A stretch of 7,339 nt of DNA from Enterocloster bolteae (GTDB lineage Bacteria > Bacillota_A > Clostridia > Lachnospirales > Lachnospiraceae), in assembly GCA_021769025.1 (NCBI GenBank), contig JAETTS010000121.1:1-7339 (forward strand). The letters run 5' to 3'. The position numbers and the translations under genes are program-made. The stretch's first letter is position 1. Each line of letters starts with the position of its first letter. This document shows positions 1 through 4,613 of the stretch, piece after piece. The notes under the pieces were generated by a model that saw nothing but the letters and a program-made list of their open reading frames with translations, ran no database searches and was not told the origin of the DNA.

Positions 1-638
1 CTTCTGGTTCCACCAATGATTTCGCTGCCAGCCTGGGGATTTCTTCCCGTGCAAGGAAGGCGGCGGAGACGGTTGTGGAAGGGGTTCCCAGGCCCATTGA
101 TATCGGTTACTTCTGCAGGGAACGAACGTTTGTATATGTAGCAGGGTTTGGGGCATTTACGGAGGTATCCTATATGACTCCGCAGGAAAAGAAAAATCTG
201 TTGGGCCATCAGGCGTATATGCTGGAAGGCGTAAAAAGCCTTGCCAATATAAAGTCCTATAGGATGCGGGTGGAAGCAGATGATTTCTGTATGGAAGGGG
301 ACTTTATCTTTGGCATGGTGACCAATACCATCAGTGTAGGCGGGTTTAAGGGTTTGGTGACACAGGATGTTGCTCTGGATGACGGCCGGTTTGAGGTTCT
401 GATGATACGGACGCCGAAGACGCCATTGGAACTGACCAATATTCTCTCGTATATGATCTTAAAAGAAGAGCAAAACGAGTATGTCCACAAGTTTAAGACC
501 TCAAAGTTAAGGGTCTATTCGGAGGAGGATGTTGACTGGGTGCTGGATGGAGAATTCGGCGGCGCAAAGCGGGAGGTGGAGATTGAAAATCTGACAAAAA
601 GGATAAAAATTGTGGCAGGTCTTGTAAAAAAAGGTTGA
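1..638 (+). CDS. Diacylglycerol kinase-family (YegS/DagK-like) lipid kinase, 5'-truncated
   Basis: The frame is open from base 3, so the gene starts before the window; about 211 C-terminal codons are present. The first visible residues, SGSTNDFA, match the nucleotide-binding GGTxNDFA signature of the DAGK/YegS catalytic domain. The downstream part carries a beta-rich stretch with VYVAGFGAFTEVSY and, near the C-terminus at 546-554, the DGE motif typical of the family. A GTG at 75 could look like a start, but it lies downstream of the conserved signature and must be internal. Such enzymes phosphorylate diacylglycerol or related lipids with ATP at the inner membrane face, recycling lipids from envelope synthesis; the exact substrate cannot be told from sequence. 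No transmembrane segment is seen. The stop codon lies inside the -35 box of the rpoD promoter and no terminator is visible, so read-through into rpoD is possible. Confidence 0.9.
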   Translation, partial: SGSTNDFAASLGISSRARKAAETVVEGVPRPIDIGYFCRERTFVYVAGFGAFTEVSYMTPQEKKNLLGHQAYMLEGVKSLANIKSYRMRVEADDFCMEGDFIFGMVTNTISVGGFKGLVTQDVALDDGRFEVLMIRTPKTPLELTNILSYMILKEEQNEYVHKFKTSKLRVYSEEDVDWVLDGEFGGAKREVEIENLTKRIKIVAGLVKKG

Positions 639-663
639 AAAAACATTGAAAACAAGATATAAT
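635..663 (+). promoter_or_regulatory. Near-consensus sigma-A promoter of rpoD
   Basis: TTGAAA at 635-640 and a perfect TATAAT at 658-663 are separated by exactly 17 bp. Initiation is expected near 670, giving a 5' leader of about 60 nt before the GTG start of rpoD. The TGA stop of the upstream lipid kinase (636-638) is embedded in the -35 hexamer. Because the product is itself a SigA-type factor, the promoter should be read by that factor or the housekeeping sigma, which would make it autoregulatory. That last point is inference. Confidence 0.82.
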
Positions 664-714
664 TAGTTATTACGTGATAATTTGCGCAGCGATTTGTCAA
701 CCATGAACAAGAAA

Positions 715-722
715 AAGGAAGG
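715..722 (+). promoter_or_regulatory. Ribosome binding site fixing the GTG start of rpoD
   Basis: AAGGAAGG lies 9 nt before GTG 732-734. The first in-frame ATG is at codon 43, which would remove the N-terminal helices seen in this family, and the out-of-frame ATG at 703 lacks a Shine-Dalgarno sequence. The GTG is therefore the best start. Confidence 0.8.
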
Positions 723-731
723 CATTATCTG

Positions 732-1853
732 GTGGAAAAGAACAATTTTTTACAAAAACTTGATAAGCTGGTAGAACTTGCAAAAGGAAAGCATAATGTG
801 CTGGATGTAACGGAGATCAATAATTTCTTTACCGGTGACGATCTTTCTACGGAGCAGATGGAGCATATCTATTCTTACCTGGAGACCCATGGGGTAGATG
901 TGATTCCTATCATTGACGACAGCATACTGGCGGAAGATGCGCTGCTTCTGGATGACGATGAACGGTTTTTGAAGGATTCGGAAGAAGAGGATATTGATTT
1001 AGATGCCATTGATCTTCTGGAGGGAATCGGAACAGAGGATCCGGTAAGGATGTATCTGAAGGAGATCGGAACGGTTCCTTTGTTGTCTGCAGATGAGGAG
1101 ATGGATCTGGCAAAGAAAAAGGCAGAGGGAGATGAGGCGGCGAAGGATCGTCTGATAGAGGCCAATCTCCGGCTGGTTGTCAGCATTGCCAAGCGTTATA
1201 CCGGCAGAGGCATGAGTTTTCTTGATTTGGTTCAGGAAGGGAATTTAGGCCTGATCAAAGGCGTGGAAAAGTTTGACTATACAAAAGGATATAAGTTAAG
1301 TACATATGCTACCTGGTGGATACGCCAATCGGTGACAAGAGCCCTGGCGGATCAGGCACGGACCATCCGTGTACCGGTGCATATGGTTGAGACCATCAAT
1401 AAGATGTCCAAGATGCAGCGGAAGCTGACTCTGGAACTGGGATATGAGCCTACGGTTGCAGAACTGGCGGAAGCCCTGGAGATGTCCGAGGATAAGGTGA
1501 TGGAGATCATGCAGATCGCCAGGGAACCGGCATCGTTAGAGACACCTATCGGGGAGGAGGATGACTCCAATTTAGGGGACTTTGTTGCAGACAACAACGT
1601 GGTCACCCCGGAAGGGAATGTGGAGTCAGTCATGCTGCGGGAGCACATTGATGCGCTTCTGGGAGATCTGAAGGAGCGGGAACGCCAGGTGATTGTGTTG
1701 CGGTTCGGGTTGGAAGACGGGCATCCCAGGACATTGGAGGAAGTGGGGAAGGAGTTCAATGTCACCAGGGAAAGGATCCGCCAGATCGAGGCCAAGGCTT
1801 TGCGGAAGCTGAGAAATCCAGTGAGAAGCAAGCGGATACGAGATTTTCTATAA
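732..1853 (+). CDS. rpoD: RNA polymerase primary-type sigma factor (RpoD/SigA)
   Basis: The 373-residue product is close in length to Bacillus SigA (371). It has a short acidic N-terminal region 1.1-like part (about 1-100, with acidic runs at 74-91), region 1.2 (about 102-134, [11 protein letters not shown]), region 2 (about 139-210, with [14 protein letters not shown] and the -10 reading TYATWWIRQ), region 3 (about 219-290) and region 4 (about 305-370) ending in the [17 protein letters not shown] helix-turn-helix that reads the -35. The -10-contacting Gln199 and Thr202 are kept. It recruits core RNA polymerase to promoters. Its own promoter and terminator suggest a single-gene unit. Oddities: dnaG, the usual upstream neighbour in Firmicutes, is absent, and several positions near-invariant in primary sigmas differ (KLSTYA for [14 protein letters not shown] for RQAITRAI). 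A secondary RpoD paralogue is therefore possible, though the principal sigma is equally compatible. Confidence 0.95.
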   Translation: MEKNNFLQKLDKLVELAKGKHNVLDVTEINNFFTGDDLSTEQMEHIYSYLETHGVDVIPIIDDSILAEDALLLDDDERFLKDSEEEDIDLDAIDLLEGIGTEDPVRMYLKEIGTVPLLSADEEMDLAKKKAEGDEAAKDRLIEANLRLVVSIAKRYTGRGMSFLDLVQEGNLGLIKGVEKFDYTKGYKLSTYATWWIRQSVTRALADQARTIRVPVHMVETINKMSKMQRKLTLELGYEPTVAELAEALEMSEDKVMEIMQIAREPASLETPIGEEDDSNLGDFVADNNVVTPEGNVESVMLREHIDALLGDLKERERQVIVLRFGLEDGHPRTLEEVGKEFNVTRERIRQIEAKALRKLRNPVRSKRIRDFL

Positions 1854-1876
1854 TAGGATTTTTTGAATTTGGAGTT

Positions 1877-1904
1877 AAGGGCCTGGGTTTCGGGCCCTTT
1901 TGTT
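1877..1904 (+). terminator. Intrinsic terminator after rpoD
   Basis: AAGGGCCTG (1877-1885) pairs with CGGGCCCTT (1891-1899), a 9-bp stem with one T-G wobble and a 5-nt loop (GGTTT). It is followed by a short T-rich tract ending around 1904. It begins 24 nt after the rpoD stop. The T-tract is interrupted by a G, so termination may be partial, which would let some transcripts reach queH. Confidence 0.8.
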
Positions 1905-1930
1905 ATCGCAGCAGATTGGAAAGGACAGGC

Positions 1931-1935
1931 AGGAG
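1931..1935 (+). promoter_or_regulatory. Ribosome binding site of queH
   Basis: AGGAG lies 10 nt before ATG 1946. It favours this ATG over the in-frame TTG at 1916, which has no Shine-Dalgarno sequence and overlaps the terminator region. Confidence 0.7.
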
Positions 1936-1945
1936 TGAACAGACT

Positions 1946-2560
1946 ATGAATCAGAGGAATTATCAAAAAGAATTGGATCATGTAATAGAAGGCCTGAGGG
2001 AAGAGCAGACAGTGCCAAGGCTTTTGCTTCACAGCTGCTGTGCGCCGTGCAGCAGTTATGTGCTGGAATATCTGTCTCAGTTTTTTCAGATTACCGTGCT
2101 GTTTTATAATCCGAATATCGATCCGCCAGAGGAATATGGGATGCGGGTGAAGGAGGAGAGACGGCTGATTCAGGAGATGGAGTTTGTACATCCGGTGGAT
2201 ATGAGGGAAGGAAGGTATGAGCCGGAAGCATTTTATCAGACAGTGAAGGGGTTGGAGAAGGAGCCAGAAGGGGGAGCCAGGTGCGAGAAATGTTTTGAGA
2301 TGCGGCTTTACGAGGCAGCCAGGGCAGCTAAGGAAGGCGGATATGATTTTTTTACTACCACGCTTACCATCAGTCCCCTTAAGTCAGCGCCTAAGCTGAA
2401 TGAGATTGGGGAACGGATGGGAAGCATGCTGGGGGTGACGTTTCTGCCTTCGGATTTCAAGAAACGGAATGGATACAAGCGCTCCATTGAATTGTCACAG
2501 GAATACGGATTGTACCGGCAGAATTACTGTGGGTGCGTGTACTCCCGCATTCGTACTTGA
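1946..2560 (+). CDS. queH: Epoxyqueuosine reductase QueH
   Basis: The 204-residue product belongs to the QueH (former DUF208) family, which reduces epoxyqueuosine to queuosine at the wobble position of tRNAs with GUN anticodons, the last step of queuosine formation. It is unrelated in sequence to QueG. Visible signatures are HSCCAPCSS near the N-terminus (Cys31, Cys32, Cys35), CEKC (Cys113, Cys116), the TTTLTISPLKS block (137-147), FKKRNGY (171-177) and YCGC near the C-terminus (Cys195, Cys197). These cysteines fit the iron-sulfur and metal ligands and redox residues known for the family. The start is the ATG with an AGGAG site. No promoter is evident between the rpoD terminator and this gene, so it may rely on read-through or a promoter inside rpoD. 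No other queuosine gene is in the window. Confidence 0.95.
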   Translation: MNQRNYQKELDHVIEGLREEQTVPRLLLHSCCAPCSSYVLEYLSQFFQITVLFYNPNIDPPEEYGMRVKEERRLIQEMEFVHPVDMREGRYEPEAFYQTVKGLEKEPEGGARCEKCFEMRLYEAARAAKEGGYDFFTTTLTISPLKSAPKLNEIGERMGSMLGVTFLPSDFKKRNGYKRSIELSQEYGLYRQNYCGCVYSRIRT

Positions 2561-2585
2561 CACTGTGTGGATTTTGTAATAAACT
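2557..2585 (+). promoter_or_regulatory. Likely sigma-A promoter of the HPr gene
   Basis: A perfect TTGACA -35 (2557-2562) is followed after 17 bp by TAAACT (2580-2585), which matches TATAAT at four of six positions. Initiation is expected near 2592, about 44 nt before the HPr start. The TGA stop of queH (2558-2560) lies within the -35 box. The weak -10 suggests modest or activator-dependent strength. Confidence 0.55.
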
Positions 2586-2592
2586 TCAAGTA

Positions 2593-2608
2593 ATACAAGT
2601 TGTTGTAT
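2593..2608 (+). promoter_or_regulatory. Operator-like inverted repeat at the HPr transcription start
   Basis: ATACAA (2593-2598) and TTGTAT (2603-2608) form a perfect 6-bp inverted repeat with a 4-bp spacer. It lies directly at and after the predicted transcription start and before the ribosome binding site. It could bind a dimeric repressor or form a small hairpin in the mRNA; no specific regulator can be named. Confidence 0.3.
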
Positions 2609-2620
2609 ATTATCATGGAT

Positions 2621-2626
2621 AAGGAG
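2621..2626 (+). promoter_or_regulatory. Ribosome binding site of the HPr gene
   Basis: AAGGAG lies 9 nt before ATG 2636. An earlier in-frame ATG at 2615 would place this site inside the coding sequence and add seven residues before the usual HPr N-terminus, so 2636 is preferred. Confidence 0.8.
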
Positions 2627-2635
2627 AATACGATT

Positions 2636-2902
2636 ATGGTTTCGAAAACGTTAACGGTTGTGAACCCATCAGGACTGCATCTAAGGCCGGCCGGGGTGTT
2701 GTCTCAGACATCTATGAAGTTTAAATCGGATATTATCATCGAGTGCGGCGAGAAGAGGATTATTGCCAAGAGTGTGCTGAATGTGATGGCTGCCGGAATC
2801 AAGAGCGGAACGGAGATAACCGTAATCTGTGATGGCGAGGACGAGGCAGAGGCATTAAAGACTGTTACGGAAGCGATTGAGTCCGGGCTGGGAGAGATGT
2901 AG
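2636..2902 (+). CDS. HPr-family phosphocarrier protein
   Basis: The 88-residue product has the size and pattern of HPr, the phosphate relay between enzyme I and the sugar-specific EIIA proteins of the phosphotransferase system. The active-site histidine is His15 in NPSGLHLRPAG, with Arg17 and Pro18 conserved. Ser46 lies in the KSVLNVMAAG segment and corresponds to the HPr kinase/phosphorylase target of Gram-positive bacteria (canonical form KSIMGVMSLG), so both catalytic and regulatory phosphorylation look possible. The protein is cytosolic, with no signal peptide. No ptsI or other PTS gene is adjacent, so it may be the main HPr at a solitary locus or an additional paralogue; the symbol ptsH is therefore withheld. 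It has a likely promoter of its own. A hairpin without a T-tract follows at 2922-2937. Confidence 0.93.
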   Translation: MVSKTLTVVNPSGLHLRPAGVLSQTSMKFKSDIIIECGEKRIIAKSVLNVMAAGIKSGTEITVICDGEDEAEALKTVTEAIESGLGEM

Positions 2903-2921
2903 GGCCAGATATACATAGGTT

Positions 2922-2937
2922 CAGCGATGCCTCGCTG
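2922..2937 (+). other. Short hairpin after the HPr gene, no U-tract
   Basis: CAGCGA (2922-2927) pairs perfectly with TCGCTG (2932-2937) around a TGCC loop, 20 nt after the HPr stop. The sequence after it (CTTACAG) is not T-rich, so it does not qualify as an intrinsic terminator; it may protect the transcript 3' end. No proper terminator was found between the HPr gene and the pheST promoter. Confidence 0.4.
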
Positions 2938-2987
2938 CTTACAGAGGGGATAACTGGATAAGGCCTGTCCAATGTTCAAATTAATGC

Positions 2988-3015
2988 TTGACTTTTTTGG
3001 TTCATATGGTAAAAT
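2988..3015 (+). promoter_or_regulatory. Promoter of the T-box/pheST operon
   Basis: TTGACT (2988-2993) and TAAAAT (3010-3015) are spaced by 16 bp. A TG one base upstream of the -10 (3007-3008) makes it an extended -10 promoter. The start is expected near 3022, just before the T-box leader. Each hexamer matches the sigma-A consensus at five of six positions. Confidence 0.75.
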
Positions 3016-3036
3016 TTATAACTAGTTTCATATAAA

Positions 3037-3325
3037 AAGCGATGAAGGTGTCAGTAGAGACCATAATTCTGACAGAGAGAAGGAATCACCGGCTGAGAGT
3101 TCCTTTCCGTTCCTATGAGTCTTCGAAATTCCCACTGAAGCTGCACGGTTGAAACGATTGTTCTTGCAAAATGTCTTACAAGGTATAGGAGGCAGGGAGA
3201 ATTGTAAGTAGGCTGTGACGTTGACGCACGTTACGCGTATTGAGAGCTTGCAGTATGGCAGGAATCAGGGTGGTACCGCGGAATATTCGTCCCTTCTTTA
3301 TTTAAGAAGGGACATTTTTTATTTT
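3037..3325 (+). promoter_or_regulatory. T-box riboswitch leader, tRNA-Phe (UUC specifier)
   Basis: The leader senses uncharged tRNA-Phe and controls read-through into pheST. The T-box core AGGGTGGTACCGCG is at 3267-3280; its bulge TGGT (3271-3274) would pair with the tRNA ACCA end, matching discriminator A73 expected for tRNA-Phe. In Stem I, the loop-E type AGTA (3053-3056) faces GAAA followed by the specifier TTC at 3129-3131, the same arrangement as in the glyQS T-box (GAAA then GGC). AGAC/GTCT and CATA/TATG (3058-3065 with 3114-3122) close the helix above the specifier loop, AAGGAA/TTCCTT (3080-3085 with 3100-3105) the distal helix, whose loop has the usual GCTGAGAG. Further stems are CTTACAA/TTGTAAG (3175-3181/3202-3208) and a Stem III-like hairpin (3215-3221/3228-3234). 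AGGG (3267-3270) can pair with CCCT (3291-3294) in the antiterminator, excluding the terminator. The basal Stem I helix is less clear. Confidence 0.96.
3289..3325 (+). terminator. T-box-controlled intrinsic terminator
   Basis: GTCCCTTCTT (3289-3298) pairs perfectly with AAGAAGGGAC (3304-3313), a 10-bp stem with loop TATTT, followed by a long T-tract (3315-3325, one A). The left arm contains the CCCT that the T-box sequence captures when uncharged tRNA is bound, so terminator and antiterminator are mutually exclusive. Confidence 0.95.
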
Positions 3326-3347
3326 ATAGGGTGCGCCCTATGAAATA
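3320..3347 (+). other. Second hairpin overlapping the T-box terminator U-tract
   Basis: Bases 3320-3331 pair with 3336-3347 to give a 12-bp stem (one T-G wobble) with loop TGCG, core ATAGGG/CCCTAT. Its left arm uses the end of the T-box terminator's T-tract. It has no T-tract downstream, so it is not a second terminator of usual form. It could stabilise the 5' end of read-through pheST mRNA; this role is inference. Confidence 0.55.
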
Positions 3348-3470
3348 AAAACATGACTTAAAGATGCGCAATACGATGTGGGTTTGTTCACGGAGTTCAT
3401 TGCATTCTCTAAGTGAGCCAATGCCTAGGCGCAAAGGAAGACTGTTGCAAAAAAGAAAAGGAGATCTGAG
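3348..3470 (+). other. Untranslated leader between the T-box and pheS
   Basis: About 120 bases separate the post-terminator hairpin from pheS. They hold a GCCTAGGC palindrome (3423-3430) and, at 3458-3463, the pheS ribosome binding site AAGGAG, 7 nt before the ATG. No second promoter is clear. A 36-codon open frame (3364-3474) ends in an ATGA overlap with the pheS start but has no Shine-Dalgarno sequence. Confidence 0.5.
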
Positions 3471-4490
3471 ATGAAGGAAAAATTGGAGAAAATCAAGGAA
3501 GAGGCATTGCGGCAGATTGAAGGTTCGGATGCTTTAGACCGATTAAACGAGATCCGGGTGGCATATCTGGGGAAGAAGGGAGAACTGACCAGTGTTTTAA
3601 AAAGCATGAAGGATGTTTCTCCTGAGGATCGCCCAAAGGTAGGGCAGATGGTCAATGAGGCCAGGGCAATGATCGAGGCGAAGCTGGAGGAGACCAAAAC
3701 TGCTTTGGCGAAAAAGGTTCGGGAAGAGCAGATGAAGGCGGAAGTGATCGACGTGACCCTTCCGGCCCAAAAATGCAATGTAGGTCACAGCCATCCCAAT
3801 GCCGTTGCACTGGAAGAAGTGGAGAGAATCTTCGTGGGTATGGGATACGAGGTAGTGGAAGGTCCGGAGATTGAGTATGATGAATACAATTTCACCAAGC
3901 TGAATATTCCGCCCAACCATCCGGCAAAGGATGAGCAGGATACCTTTTATATCAATAAGGACATTGTGCTGAGAACCCAGACATCACCGGTTCAGGCCCG
4001 TACCATGGAGACAGGAAAGCTGCCTATCCGAATGATTTCTCCTGGCAGGGTGTTCCGCTCGGACGAGGTGGATGCAACCCATTCTCCTTCTTTCCATCAG
4101 GTGGAAGGCCTGGTGATCGACAAGAACATTACCTTTGCAGACTTGAAGGGAACTTTGGCAACATTTGCAAAGGAACTGTTCGGAGAGGATACGAAAGTGA
4201 AGTTCAGGCCCCATCATTTCCCGTTTACAGAGCCTAGCGCGGAGATGGATGTCAGCTGCTTTAAGTGTGGCGGAAAGGGATGCCGTTTCTGCAAGGGAAC
4301 CGGATGGATTGAGATATTGGGATGCGGAATGGTGCATCCTCATGTGTTTGAGATGTGCGGGGTAGATGCAGAACAGTATACAGGGTTTGCATTTGGTATG
4401 GGACTGGAGAGAATCGCCCTTTTGAAATATGAGATTGATGATATGAGGCTATTGTATGAGAATGATGTAAGGTTTTTGCGGCAATTTTAG
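3471..4490 (+). CDS. pheS: Phenylalanine--tRNA ligase, alpha subunit
   Basis: The 339-residue protein is the catalytic subunit of the alpha2-beta2 class II synthetase that charges tRNA-Phe with phenylalanine using ATP in the cytosol. The N-terminal ~90 residues are a charged helical arm (coiled coil) that contacts tRNA. Then follow the motif 1 region (GMGYEVVEGPEIE, 123-135), TQTSPVQAR (169-177), motif 2 (GRVFRSDEVDATHSPSFHQ, 192-210), the phenylalanine-pocket FPFTEPSAEMD (250-260) and motif 3 (GFAFGMGLERIALL, 305-318). Ala307 in GFAFG corresponds to E. coli Ala294, which sets pocket size. Cys263, Cys266, Cys271 and Cys274 form a CxxC-x4-CxxC knuckle, which I recall in other Firmicute PheS proteins and which is replaced in E. 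coli. The start has AAGGAG 7 nt upstream. It is first in the T-box-controlled operon, with pheT 123 bp downstream. Confidence 0.99.
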   Translation: MKEKLEKIKEEALRQIEGSDALDRLNEIRVAYLGKKGELTSVLKSMKDVSPEDRPKVGQMVNEARAMIEAKLEETKTALAKKVREEQMKAEVIDVTLPAQKCNVGHSHPNAVALEEVERIFVGMGYEVVEGPEIEYDEYNFTKLNIPPNHPAKDEQDTFYINKDIVLRTQTSPVQARTMETGKLPIRMISPGRVFRSDEVDATHSPSFHQVEGLVIDKNITFADLKGTLATFAKELFGEDTKVKFRPHHFPFTEPSAEMDVSCFKCGGKGCRFCKGTGWIEILGCGMVHPHVFEMCGVDAEQYTGFAFGMGLERIALLKYEIDDMRLLYENDVRFLRQF

Positions 4491-4507
4491 CAGATGTCCT
4501 CTTCTGG

Positions 4508-4523
4508 TTCGGCTTTTGCCGGA
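4508..4523 (+). other. Small hairpin in the pheS-pheT gap
   Basis: TTCGGC (4508-4513) pairs with GCCGGA (4518-4523), with one T-G wobble and a TTTT loop, 18 nt after the pheS stop. There is no T-tract, so it is not a terminator. It may affect mRNA processing between the two cistrons. Confidence 0.35.
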
Positions 4524-4594
4524 TAGTAGGGAGATAGCGGGAAAGCAGTCAAAATGTTAGATATAAGAAGCAAATCATTGTAAAGCAGAATAAA

Positions 4595-4600
4595 AAGGAG
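4595..4600 (+). promoter_or_regulatory. Ribosome binding site of pheT, long spacing
   Basis: AAGGAG lies 13 nt before ATG 4614, longer than the usual 6-10 nt and than the other genes here (7-10 nt). The ATG is nevertheless the right start, since MNTALSWIKAYV is the usual PheT N-terminus. The spacing could lower pheT translation relative to pheS. Confidence 0.6.
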
Positions 4601-4613
4601 ACGAGAATCGATC

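Noticed and set aside
75..77. GTG as start of the lipid kinase
   Set aside because: The frame is open to the window edge and includes the conserved GSTNDFA signature upstream, so the true start is outside the window.
703..774. 23-codon frame (ATG 703) overlapping the rpoD start
   Set aside because: No Shine-Dalgarno sequence precedes it, and it merely spans the rpoD ribosome binding site and early codons in another frame.
1352..2191. 279-codon minus strand open frame
   Set aside because: It is antisense to rpoD and queH, both of which are clearly coding, crosses the rpoD terminator and has no recognisable domain.
3187..3207. AGGAGG followed 9 nt later by TTG-TAA inside the T-box leader
   Set aside because: It looks like a start-stop mini-frame, but the TTGTAAG is the right arm of a 7-bp leader stem and purine-rich loops are normal in T-box Stem II regions.
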